Part shown: positions 6,809 to 14,281 of the stretch, piece after piece
Position numbering within the stretch: position 1 is the stretch's first letter
Layout: every line of letters starts with the position of its first letter
Assembly: GCA_023386155.1 (NCBI GenBank)
Contig: JAEWKH010000089.1
Span: forward strand, 1-14,489
Direction: 5' to 3'
Length of the DNA stretch: 14,489 nucleotides
Origin: Pseudomonadota bacterium
GTDB lineage: Bacteria > Pseudomonadota > Alphaproteobacteria > Rhizobiales > Beijerinckiaceae
The notes under the pieces: model-generated
Databases searched by the model: none
What the model saw: the letters and a program-made list of their open reading frames with translations, nothing else
What the model was told of the DNA's origin: nothing
Position numbers and translations under genes: made by a program

Positions 6809-6861
6809 GAGCGCATCGTTGAGTGCGAAAAACCGGATCCACTTTTTCGCACGATGCGCTC
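6809..6861. repeat. Palindromic repeat, copy B, inside a long hairpin
   Basis: GTGCGAAAAA (6823-6832) pairs perfectly with TTTTTCGCAC (6843-6852). The stem extends outward through GAGCGCATC (6809-6817) with GATGCGCTC (6853-6861), broken by a short one-sided bulge at about 6818-6822. The part from 6823 onward has the same architecture as copies at 3484-3519 and 12633-12670: an A-rich arm, an ATCCAC or TTCCAC centre, a T-rich arm and a GATGC-CTC tail. It is the most symmetrical of the three and could act as a terminator for either strand. Confidence 0.65.
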
Positions 6862-7323
6862 GCGCGCGTCGAATCATGGCGGCCCTCCTGGCCGGGTGCG
6901 GCCCATCCGGCCGGATCATGTGCTCCAGCACACAGCCAAGCTTTCCTGACCCGCTTATTGCAACAATGTCGCAACAGCGGGACTATTCCGATGTCATGGC
7001 AAAGACTTATCCGAAACCGCGGGCTCAAACATGCCCCGCGGCAAGCTTCCCTTACGGCCATACCTCTCTGAACGGAGAGTTGTTCGCCTGAGGCCCCGCC
7101 CGTATAGCCTTGAAACCAAGTTGCTCCAATGATTTCGCGGCCCCGAATTCTTCCGCCGCGGCAATCATGACGGCAGCATCCGGCGCAATAGGTAAGAGAT
7201 TTTTCATCCGCCAAGCAAGAACCGGCGGCCACGGCCGCCGAAACCTTTCACGCGCCTGCGCACGAGATCCGCTCGACGGCTCAGGCCCCGACGAACTCAC
7301 TTCGCTTCCAGGAGAGCATCGAG
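6862..7323. other. Long intergenic region before the RTX gene
   Basis: Beyond the operator-like palindrome, this stretch holds two further perfect 7-bp hairpins: CCGCGGG with CCCGCGG (7017-7041) and CGGCGGC with GCCGCCG (7223-7240). A weaker CTCTC/GAGAG pair lies at 7064-7079. A minus-strand reading frame at 7052-7207 (51 codons) is of doubtful reality. No convincing sigma70 hexamer pair was found. GC is lower and less even than in flanking genes. It probably carries the RTX promoter and 5' leader. Confidence 0.5.
6952..6979. promoter_or_regulatory. Operator-like palindrome upstream of the RTX gene
   Basis: TTGC-A-ACA-A-TGT-C-GCAA (6958-6974) is an inverted repeat matching at 14 of 16 paired positions. 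Outer bases CGCT (6952-6955) and AGCG (6976-6979) extend it. It is AT-rich against its surroundings and lies 350 bp before the RTX start. Size and symmetry fit a dimeric regulator's site, but no regulator gene is nearby and the distance is long. The assignment is inference. Confidence 0.3.
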
Positions 7324-9858
7324 ATGACATTCAAGATTTGGGGCACAGAGAACACGATCAATCACAGAACTAGCGTCGATTATGATTCGATCACGATGCT
7401 GGCGACCGGCGGATATGTGGTGACATGGCGCGAGAACAACAAGATTGCCTTCCAGCTCTATGATGGGAATGGCACGACTGACAATGTCACTCGTTTTGTC
7501 GACCCCCCCACAGCAGGCAATCAGCAATTCTCTGACGCGTTTGCATACGACGCCGATGGCGGATTTGTCATTACCTGGACCGAAGGCAACGGAACGACAG
7601 GTCGGACTCTTAAGAATCAGAAATTCAAGTTCAACGGTGATAAAGACAGTGACGCTTCAGAGCTGAACACCAACACCATGAACGATGGTGCTCAAACTAG
7701 TGCCGATTTCAATGCGGGACAATGGGCTACCACTTACATTCAGATGATCGGTTCGACGAAGACTGTGTGCCTGATTCAAAATGGTGCGGTCGTTGAAGTT
7801 ACGGCCGGCAACGTTGATCGTCCCGACGTTGCATTTCTCGGAGGCACCATGCACGTTGTCTCCTACCAAAGCGATGCTAACGGTAAGGTTTCCTTCAAGC
7901 TTGTCAATAATGGCGGCATACATCCGACGACCATAACCTTAGATGGCGTGAGAGCCGATGTCATTGGATTGAAGAATTCCGCGACAGGTCAACCGAACGG
8001 CAAGTTCGCTGTCATCGTGGACAAAGGCGCGGCAGGAACTGAAGCACGCATATACGATTCGGCCGACATGAGCGCTGCTCCGACTGTGTTCAGTCTTGGC
8101 GGACCGAAACCGGACGACCGCAAATTCGACTACGCTAGTGGGACTGCTCTCAAGAACGGCGGTTTTGCAGTTGTTTATATCGCAGCCGACGGTCCCGATT
8201 TCGGAGACGTCTATGTCCGTGTTATCGGTGCTGACGGCGTCGCAGGCAATCCGATCAAGGTCAACGCGCGGGCTTCTCAGGACTCCGCCGGCTCGCAGCG
8301 TGATCCTATGATCTCGGAAATGGCGGACGGACGCCTCTCCGTGTCCTGGATCGACCCCGCCATCTCTGATGGCAGCGCGCCGAGCATCGTAACTTCCACG
8401 ATCGTGGATGCCCGGACTGCAAAAGTGAAGGTCCAGGGAACCTCGCACAACGACGTCTATGCGCCCTCCGAACACGCCGAAGATACTCTCAATGGCGCCG
8501 GCGGCTTTGATACGTTGACCTTCAAGGAAAGCACGGCCGGCGTTCACGTCAGTCTTAAAGACGGCAAGGGTTATGCGGGCGACGCAACCGGCGATACCTA
8601 CACCGACTTCGAGCGCATCATCGGCTCGAAATTCAACGACACCCTGACCGGCAGCGCCGTGGCCAACAGCCTCGAAGGCGGCGCGGGTGACGATACCCTC
8701 ACCGACGTCGCGGGGACCGGGACGGACACCCTGATCGGTGGCGCCGGCAACGACACCTATTATGTCAACGCCACCAACACCGTGATCAACGAGGCCGGCG
8801 GCGGATACGACCAAGTCTTCTCCTCTGTCACCTACACCCTCTTGGCCGGGATCGAGAACCTGTTCGCGACCGGCGGAAACGCCATCAACCTGACCGGCAA
8901 CGAGCTCGGCAACATCATCACCGGCAACGAGGCCGCGAACCGGCTGACCGGCAATGGCGGGGATGACACCCTGTATGGCAATGGCGGCGACGACGTTCTC
9001 GACGGTGGTGCGGGCAACGACGTCCTGGATGGCGGTACCGGCAATGACTACCTGGCTGGTGGCGACGGAATCGACAACCTGAACGGCGGCATCGGCAACG
9101 ACACCCTCGACGGCGGCACCGGTAATGACGTTCTCAACGGCGGCGACGGGTTCGATAGCCTCATCGGCGGCGCGGGCGACGATGTCCTGAACGGCAACGG
9201 CGGTGCCGACGTGATGGAAGGCGGCGATGGGAACGACGTGTACTACATCGACGACCTGAACGATGTGGTCAGAGACGGATCGGGCGTCGATACCGTATAT
9301 ATTGCCGTCGATAACTACGACATTTCACGACTGGCGACGATCGAGAACTTCACCGGCATCGGTGCGGTTCGACTCACGCTGACGGGCAACGCGTTCAACA
9401 ACACGATGATCGGCAATGACGGCGTCAACATCCTCAAGGGCGGCGCGGGCAACGACATCCTGAACGGCGGAGCGGGCAACGACACGCTCTACGGCCAGGA
9501 AGGCAAGGACATCCTCACGGGTGGCTCGGGCCGCGACATCTTCGTCTTTGACAAGAAGCCGAACAAGTCGACGAATGTCGACAGGATCACCGACTTCAAC
9601 TCCCGCGACGACTCGATCTATGTGGAGAACAAGTACTTCAAGGTCGGCTCCGGCACGGCCAGCAATCCGAAGAAGATGGCGAGCAAGTACTTCTACGCGG
9701 GCGCGAAGGCGCACGACAAGGACGACCGCTTTATCTACGACAAGAAGAAGGGCATTCTTTACTACGACAAGGACGGCGCCGGCGGTACTGCGCAAATCAA
9801 GATCGCCACGTTCGATCACAAGCCCGCGATCAAGATCAGCGACTTCTTCGTGATCTGA
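7324..9858 (+). CDS. Secreted RTX-family calcium-binding protein
   Basis: This 844-aa protein has an N-terminal half (about 1-370) with seven diverged modules, each centred on a Gly-x-hydrophobic-Trp/Tyr strand such as GGYVVTW (29), GGFVITW (79), GGFAVVY (279) and GRLSVSW (335). A region of about 17 RTX nonapeptides follows (GGxGxDxL type) in three blocks (about 452-480, 540-640, 705-740), separated by spacers of the kind common in RTX proteins. These would fold into Ca2+-binding beta-rolls outside the cell. The C-terminus (about 740-844) ends in ISDFFVI, typical of the uncleaved type I secretion signal, and there is no N-terminal signal peptide. AGGAG nine bases before the ATG supports the start. 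No enzymatic motif is seen, so the role (adhesin, surface layer, binding) is unknown. Type I secretion genes are not in the window. Confidence 0.88.
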   Translation: MTFKIWGTENTINHRTSVDYDSITMLATGGYVVTWRENNKIAFQLYDGNGTTDNVTRFVDPPTAGNQQFSDAFAYDADGGFVITWTEGNGTTGRTLKNQKFKFNGDKDSDASELNTNTMNDGAQTSADFNAGQWATTYIQMIGSTKTVCLIQNGAVVEVTAGNVDRPDVAFLGGTMHVVSYQSDANGKVSFKLVNNGGIHPTTITLDGVRADVIGLKNSATGQPNGKFAVIVDKGAAGTEARIYDSADMSAAPTVFSLGGPKPDDRKFDYASGTALKNGGFAVVYIAADGPDFGDVYVRVIGADGVAGNPIKVNARASQDSAGSQRDPMISEMADGRLSVSWIDPAISDGSAPSIVTSTIVDARTAKVKVQGTSHNDVYAPSEHAEDTLNGAGGFDTLTFKESTAGVHVSLKDGKGYAGDATGDTYTDFERIIGSKFNDTLTGSAVANSLEGGAGDDTLTDVAGTGTDTLIGGAGNDTYYVNATNTVINEAGGGYDQVFSSVTYTLLAGIENLFATGGNAINLTGNELGNIITGNEAANRLTGNGGDDTLYGNGGDDVLDGGAGNDVLDGGTGNDYLAGGDGIDNLNGGIGNDTLDGGTGNDVLNGGDGFDSLIGGAGDDVLNGNGGADVMEGGDGNDVYYIDDLNDVVRDGSGVDTVYIAVDNYDISRLATIENFTGIGAVRLTLTGNAFNNTMIGNDGVNILKGGAGNDILNGGAGNDTLYGQEGKDILTGGSGRDIFVFDKKPNKSTNVDRITDFNSRDDSIYVENKYFKVGSGTASNPKKMASKYFYAGAKAHDKDDRFIYDKKKGILYYDKDGAGGTAQIKIATFDHKPAIKISDFFVI

Positions 9859-9865
9859 CCGGAGC

Positions 9866-9888
9866 CCGGCCTGTCCCTCACAGGCCGG
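9866..9888 (+). terminator. First hairpin after the RTX gene
   Basis: CCGGCCTGT (9866-9874) pairs perfectly with ACAGGCCGG (9880-9888) over a five-base loop, seven bases after the stop codon. No T run follows. It may work with the terminator just downstream or protect the transcript's 3' end. Confidence 0.5.
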
Positions 9889-9900
9889 ATCCCACCTGCA

Positions 9901-9931
9901 AGGGCGCCCTGCGAAACGGGGCGCCCTTTTT
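9901..9931 (+). terminator. Rho-independent terminator of the RTX gene
   Basis: AGGGCGCCC (9901-9909) pairs perfectly with GGGCGCCCT (9919-9927), and the stem runs into TTTTT (9927-9931). This is the clearest intrinsic terminator in the window and isolates the RTX gene as a single transcription unit. Confidence 0.9.
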
Positions 9932-10001
9932 CGCTTTGAACAATGCCGGATCGGTCCTGCTTCGGTAGGATGAACCTTGCCGCTCAATATCATTCTCTGC
10001 C

Positions 10002-10484
10002 ATGACAGACATCCTCGTTCGTCACGCGACCGCCGAAGACGCAGAAACACTTTTCACCCTCATGGCCGGACTGATCGAGGATCATCTGCCCGGACACGTT
10101 CCCTGGACTTCGCCGCACCGGATCCGGCAGGACGGCTTCGGGCCTGATCCTTTGTTCGAGGCTCTGATTGCCGAGCGTCAGGGCCAGCCCGTCGGCTTCA
10201 TCTCGTTCTTCCGGGGTTATGCAGGCTGGCGCGGGAAACCCATGGGGATCGTTCATGCTCTTTACGTGACCCCCGATCATCGACGCTCCGGAGCGGCGCG
10301 GGCGCTGATGTCCGCCGTTGCCAGGATTGCGGCGGAACGCGGCTGGGTCCGCATCGAGCTGTTCGTCGAGGAAGGGCGGCCGGCGATCCGGTTCTACGAA
10401 TCGATCGGAATGCGCGATCTCTTTCATCGTCACCTCCGCCTGGACGGAGAGGATCTCATCCAGCTGGCGCATGAACCGAGGTGA
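10002..10484 (+). CDS. GNAT family N-acetyltransferase
   Basis: This 160-aa protein has the GNAT fold. Motif A is ALYVTPDHRRSGAARALM (about 86-103), whose RRSGAA loop at 94-99 binds the acetyl-CoA pyrophosphate. The usual motif B segment FYESIGMRD is at 131-139. The substrate cannot be told from the sequence; close family members acetylate small amines, amino acids or protein N-termini. No clear ribosome binding site precedes the ATG, but no better start is available in frame. It stands alone between the RTX terminator and the GST gene, with 90 bp to the latter. Confidence 0.85.
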   Translation: MTDILVRHATAEDAETLFTLMAGLIEDHLPGHVPWTSPHRIRQDGFGPDPLFEALIAERQGQPVGFISFFRGYAGWRGKPMGIVHALYVTPDHRRSGAARALMSAVARIAAERGWVRIELFVEEGRPAIRFYESIGMRDLFHRHLRLDGEDLIQLAHEPR

Positions 10485-10574
10485 CGATGAGGGGGCTCTC
10501 TCCGGGCCGAACCCTGGCAGAGCGTTCTGAGGAGCCCATGTGTTCTCCGATGAGATGCGACAGGAGGAGTCCCC

Positions 10575-11285
10575 ATGCCCTACGAACTCTACTACTGGCC
10601 CACGATCCAGGGACGCGGCGAATTCGTGCGGCTGGCGCTCGAGGAGGCGGGGGCCGATTATGTCGACGTGGCGCGGGAGCCGGAGGGGCTCGCCGCGATG
10701 ATGCGGATGATGGACCGGGCGGAGCACCCGCCCTTCGCGCCGCCCTTCCTCAAGGACGGCGGGACGATCATCGGCCAGACCGCCGCCATCCTGCTCTATC
10801 TCGGGGCGCAGCATGGCCTTGCACCCAAGGACCCGGCTGGCGGGCTGTGGACGCACCAGATCCAGCTCACCATCGCGGACATCGTCGCCGAGGCGCACGA
10901 CACGCACCACCCGGTGGCGGTCAGCCTCACTTACGAGGACCAGACGGCGGAGGCGCTCCGGCGCGCGCAGGAGTTCCGCGACAACCGGATCCCGAAATTC
11001 CTGGACTGGTTCGACACGATCCTCGCCCGCAATCCTGCCGGCGACGGGCATCTCGTCGGCCGTAGCCTCACCTATGCCGACCTCTCCCTGTTCCAGCTCG
11101 TCGAGGGGCTGGCCTATGCCTTCCCCAAGGCCACGAAGCGCGCCCTGGCGGAGACCCCGCGCATCGCCGCCCTGCATGCGGCCGTCGCGCGGCGGCCGCG
11201 GATCAAAGCCTATCTCGACAGCCCCCGGCGGATCCCCTTCAACGAGGAGGGCATCTTCCGCCGCTATCCCGAGCTGGACGGGTAA
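10575..11285 (+). CDS. Glutathione S-transferase family protein
   Basis: This 236-aa cytosolic protein has an N-terminal thioredoxin-like domain (about 1-85). It opens with YELYYWPTIQGRGEFVRLAL, where Tyr6 or Tyr7 would be the catalytic tyrosine of Tyr-type GSTs. The glutathione-binding segment is GQTAAILLYLG. An all-helical C-terminal domain (about 95-236) carries the conserved LTYADLSLFQLVEGL motif. AGGAGGAG at 10562-10569 is a strong ribosome binding site and fixes the start. It likely conjugates or reduces electrophiles or peroxides with glutathione; the substrate is unknown. Neighbours give no pathway clue. Confidence 0.9.
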   Translation: MPYELYYWPTIQGRGEFVRLALEEAGADYVDVAREPEGLAAMMRMMDRAEHPPFAPPFLKDGGTIIGQTAAILLYLGAQHGLAPKDPAGGLWTHQIQLTIADIVAEAHDTHHPVAVSLTYEDQTAEALRRAQEFRDNRIPKFLDWFDTILARNPAGDGHLVGRSLTYADLSLFQLVEGLAYAFPKATKRALAETPRIAALHAAVARRPRIKAYLDSPRRIPFNEEGIFRRYPELDG

Positions 11286-11376
11286 GAGCTTTTTAACGAT
11301 CGGCAGGAATGGATGGGGCCATGCCTCAATTCTTCCACTCTGCCCCTCGATCTTGGGGAACGACCAGGAGCAGGCC

Positions 11377-11661
11377 ATGAATGACGAGACCGAGGGCGTT
11401 GCGATCCGCCTCTGGCGCGACCGCGCGCAATTGCGCGAGCAGGAGCGGAACGAGGTTCAGGCCCGCCTTCGGATCGCCGAGGAGAAGATCGCGATCCTCA
11501 TGGCCGAGAACGACCGGCTCGCCGCGGAGAATGCGCGCCTGCGGGCCCTCGCGGATCCGGATGCCGAAAACGCCCGGACCGAGACCGAGCTCCAGATGGA
11601 GGCCCTCAAGGGCGCCCTGATGACCCTGATCTCCCGGCCGGCCGACAGCCTGAATTCGTGA
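11377..11661 (+). CDS. Small coiled-coil protein, function unknown
   Basis: This 94-aa, highly charged protein starts at ATG 11377, with AGGAG six bases upstream. The same frame is open through much of the GST gene, but that upstream part is an artefact. About residues 12-62 form a continuous heptad-rich helix (RAQLREQERNEVQARL, then EKIAILMAENDRLAAENARL), with a leucine-zipper-like spacing typical of a dimeric coiled coil. The rest is a short amphipathic tail ending in SLNS. It resembles many small unnamed coiled-coil proteins of rhizobia, but I do not recognise a named family. It lies 91 bp after the GST gene and converges on the amidotransferase gene. Confidence 0.7.
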   Translation: MNDETEGVAIRLWRDRAQLREQERNEVQARLRIAEEKIAILMAENDRLAAENARLRALADPDAENARTETELQMEALKGALMTLISRPADSLNS

Positions 11662-11746
11662 AAGTCTGGCTCATGAAACGTGGGGAGGAGGGTCGGAGCC
11701 TCATATCGAATGACGAGCGAGATACTGAGGACGATCCTGCGCGCCG

Positions 11747-12535
11747 CTACGCCGCAAGGCGACCCATGGCCTCGTTCAGGCACTCGACCGTGACGCTGCC
11801 CGCCGTGGCGACGAGGCTGCAGCCCTTCGGCACTTCCCGCCAGCCCCGGGTCTTGTCGTCGATGGGCTCGGAGACCACGAGCAGGTTGCCCTCGTCCTCG
11901 CGGAAATAGAGGGTCGGCGGCTTGGCGTCGCAGGCCCAGCGATAGGCCCACAGGCTCTCGCCATCGGTGAAGGCGGCGGTGAAGCGCAGGGCTTCCTCGA
12001 TGCCGGCCTCGTCCATCAGGCCGCGCACCTGCTTGAGGGTCCTGGCCATGGCGGTGACGGGATCATCCGGCAATCCATTGGCGAGGGCGAGGAGGAAAAG
12101 CGCCTCCGAATCGGTGGTGCCGAGGCGCCGGTCGTAGAGCTCGTCCGGGATGAAGGCCTCCAGCCGGCGCTTGATGCGCCCGTAGCCGCCGATCTGGCCG
12201 TTATGCATGAAGAGGAAGCGGCCATGGGTGAAGGGATGGCAATTGGCCCGGGTGGTCGAGGTGCCCGTGGAGGCGCGCACATGGGCGAAGAAGAGCTTCG
12301 AGCGCACCTGCTCGCACAGGCTCCTCAGGTTCTCGTCGGACCAGGCGGGGCGGACCTCCCGGTATACCCCCGGCTCATGGCGCTCCCCGTACCAGCCGAT
12401 GCCGAACCCGTCCCCGTTCGTGCCGGTCTTGGCCTCGACCGCGTGCAGCGACTGGTGGACCAGGGAATGGGCCGGGGCGCAGACGAGTTCGTCGAGGAAG
12501 ATCGGCTCTCCCCTGTAGGCGAGAAAGCGGCACAT
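11747..12535 (-). CDS. Class II glutamine amidotransferase (YafJ/EgtC-like)
   Basis: This 262-aa Ntn-hydrolase-type glutaminase domain starts MCRFLAYRG, so Cys2 becomes the N-terminal nucleophile after Met removal. The glutamine-site motifs are present: NGDGFGIGWY (40-49), FFAHVRAST (82-90) and FLFMHNGQIGGY (107-118), with Asn and Gly of HNGQ forming the oxyanion hole. Family members release ammonia or glutamate from glutamine or hydrolyse gamma-glutamyl amides; EgtC acts in ergothioneine synthesis. No egt genes are nearby, so EgtC is not claimed. AAGGGG lies about 13 bases upstream, slightly far, but Cys2 fixes this start. Confidence 0.88.
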   Translation of the reverse strand: MCRFLAYRGEPIFLDELVCAPAHSLVHQSLHAVEAKTGTNGDGFGIGWYGERHEPGVYREVRPAWSDENLRSLCEQVRSKLFFAHVRASTGTSTTRANCHPFTHGRFLFMHNGQIGGYGRIKRRLEAFIPDELYDRRLGTTDSEALFLLALANGLPDDPVTAMARTLKQVRGLMDEAGIEEALRFTAAFTDGESLWAYRWACDAKPPTLYFREDEGNLLVVSEPIDDKTRGWREVPKGCSLVATAGSVTVECLNEAMGRLAA

Positions 12536-12632
12536 CGGTCTACGGCAACCCCTTAGCCCATCGAACCTTGCAGTGATGTTGTACTATCTTCGGCTCATGG
12601 TGAATAGCCGGTTAACGGCCCGAGGATCGATT

Positions 12633-12670
12633 CCCAAAATAGTGTCCGCTTTTGGGGCCTGATCCGATGC
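12633..12670. repeat. Palindromic repeat, copy C
   Basis: CCCAAAA (12633-12639) mirrors TTTTGGG (12650-12656) around a GTGTCC centre, and GATCCGATGC (12661-12670) gives the family's GATGC tail. It matches copies A and B in layout, with a few bases inserted before the tail. It lies in the 240-bp gap between the divergent amidotransferase and antiporter genes, which otherwise shows no gene. Confidence 0.6.
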
Positions 12671-12775
12671 CGTCTCCGGGCCGGCGCTTCCCGTTGCGAC
12701 CCCCGGCCTCTTCCCATAAAAGCGTCGGCAATCATCCAAGAACGAGCCGGCCGGGCCGGCCTGGGGACCAGACAC

Positions 12776-14182
12776 ATGCTTCGCCTCTCGCGCCTGGCGC
12801 CGGCCGCCGCGCTGACCCTTCTGCCACAGGCCGCCTTCGCGGCGGAGTTCGACGGGGCGAGCCTCGGCTTCGCCTGGGCCCTGCCGTTCGCGGGCATTCT
12901 CCTGTCCATCGCCCTGTTTCCGCTGCTGGCCCCCCATTTCTGGGAGCATCACCAGGGCAAGATCGCGGCGGCCTGGGGGCTCCTCGTGCTGATCCCGATG
13001 GCGGTCGCCTTCGGGCCGACGACGGCGATCCATGCCCTTGCGCACACGGCGCTGCTCGAATACATCCCGTTCATCCTGCTGCTGCTGGCGCTCTTCACGG
13101 TGGCGGGCGGCATTCTCGTGCGCGGCAACATCCATGGCGCGCCGGTCACCAACACGATGCTCCTCGGCATCGGCACCGTGCTCGCGAGCTTCATCGGCAC
13201 CACGGGCGCCTCCATGGTGATGATCCGGCCGGTCATGCGCGCCAATGACGACCGGCGGCACAACGTCCACGTGATCGTGTTCTTCATCTTCCTGGTGTCG
13301 AATATCGGCGGCTCGCTCACGCCGCTCGGCGATCCGCCGCTCTTCCTGGGCTTCCTGCGCGGCGTCGACTTCTTCTGGACCACCACGCATCTCCTCCCCG
13401 AAACGATTTTCGCGAGCGGCATCCTACTCGCCCTTTTCTTCGTCATCGATCTCGCGATCTACAGGAAGGAAGGCCGCGTCCGCCCCGATCCGACGCCGGA
13501 CAATCCGGTGCGCGTCACGGGCGGCATCAACTTCCTGCTGATCCTCATCATCATCGCGGCCATCCTCATGAGCGCCACGGTGGATCTCGGCCGCGTCACC
13601 GTGCTCGGCGCGGAGGTCGAGCTCGCCAATGCGCTGCGCGACCTCATCATGATCGTGGTGACCGTCGTTTCCCTGAAGGCCACGCCGAAGGCCAACCGGA
13701 TCGAGAACGGCTTCTCCTGGGGGCCGATCAACGAGGTGGCGAAGCTCTTCGCCGGAATCTTCATCGCCATCATTCCGGTTCTCGCCATGCTGAAGGCCGG
13801 CGCGGACGGAGCCTTCGCGCCGCTCGTCGCGCTCGTGACGAACCCGGACGGCAGCGCCAACAACGCCGCCTATTTCTGGCTCACCGGCGGCCTCTCGTCG
13901 TTCCTGGACAATGCGCCCACCTATCTCGTGTTCTTCGAGCTCGCCGGCGGCGACCCGCAGAAGCTCATGACGACGGGCGCGCTGACGCTCACGGCGATCT
14001 CGGCCGGTGCCGTGTTCATGGGCGCCAACTCCTATATCGGCAACGCGCCCAACTTCATGGTCTATGCGATTGCCCGCGAAGGCGGCGTGAAGATGCCGAG
14101 CTTCTTCGGCTATCTCGTCTGGTCGGGCGCCATCCTGATCCCGACCTTCCTGCTGCTGACGCTGATCTTCCTCAGGGGGTGA
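12776..14182 (+). CDS. Sodium:proton antiporter, NhaD/CitM/ArsB superfamily
   Basis: This 468-aa polytopic inner-membrane protein has roughly 11-12 hydrophobic segments. The N-terminus looks like a cleavable signal peptide (LAPAAALTLLPQAAFA, with AFA before AE at about residue 23). The ion transporter superfamily motifs are present: NIGGSLTPLGDPPLFLGFL (about 176-194), a SSFLDNAPTYLVF segment (about 372-384), and GANSYIGNAPNFMVYA (about 417-432), the second inverted-repeat half. Such proteins exchange Na+ for H+; some relatives carry citrate or arsenite, and no ars or cit genes accompany it. The ATG has only a weak GGGGA upstream. It appears monocistronic. Confidence 0.85.
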   Translation: MLRLSRLAPAAALTLLPQAAFAAEFDGASLGFAWALPFAGILLSIALFPLLAPHFWEHHQGKIAAAWGLLVLIPMAVAFGPTTAIHALAHTALLEYIPFILLLLALFTVAGGILVRGNIHGAPVTNTMLLGIGTVLASFIGTTGASMVMIRPVMRANDDRRHNVHVIVFFIFLVSNIGGSLTPLGDPPLFLGFLRGVDFFWTTTHLLPETIFASGILLALFFVIDLAIYRKEGRVRPDPTPDNPVRVTGGINFLLILIIIAAILMSATVDLGRVTVLGAEVELANALRDLIMIVVTVVSLKATPKANRIENGFSWGPINEVAKLFAGIFIAIIPVLAMLKAGADGAFAPLVALVTNPDGSANNAAYFWLTGGLSSFLDNAPTYLVFFELAGGDPQKLMTTGALTLTAISAGAVFMGANSYIGNAPNFMVYAIAREGGVKMPSFFGYLVWSGAILIPTFLLLTLIFLRG

Positions 14183-14200
14183 GTTTCACCCTTGTCGTTC

Positions 14201-14221
14201 CGGGACCGCGGCGCGGTCCCG
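14201..14221 (+). terminator. Hairpin terminator after the antiporter gene
   Basis: CGGGACCGC (14201-14209) pairs perfectly with GCGGTCCCG (14213-14221) around a GGC loop, 18 bases after the stop codon. No T run follows on this strand, so termination efficiency is uncertain. Confidence 0.6.
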
Positions 14222-14230
14222 CGAGCAACG

Positions 14231-14259
14231 AAAAGGCGGCTGCGCGCATGCGGGCCGCC
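14231..14259 (-). terminator. Intrinsic terminator of the minus-strand ABC gene
   Basis: Read on the minus strand, GGCGGC (14259-14254) pairs with GCCGCC (14240-14235), and the stem is followed by TTTT (14234-14231). It lies about 23 bases after the stop codon of the ABC ATPase gene. Together with the neighbouring plus-strand hairpin it separates the two converging genes. Confidence 0.6.
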
Positions 14260-14281
14260 CCTGCTGCCGTCCTGGATCAGA

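Noticed and set aside
8940..9250. Tandem DNA repeats in the RTX region as a CRISPR or minisatellite
   Set aside because: The periodicity is 27 bp and in frame, encoding GGxGxDxL nonapeptides; it is a protein-level repeat without spacers.
7324..9858. Toxin or hemolysin label for the RTX protein
   Set aside because: RTX repeats alone do not imply toxicity; no pore-forming, protease or lipase motif is visible.
11747..12535. EgtC of ergothioneine synthesis
   Set aside because: The fold fits, but no egtA, egtB, egtD or egtE neighbour is present; the general class II amidotransferase label is safer.
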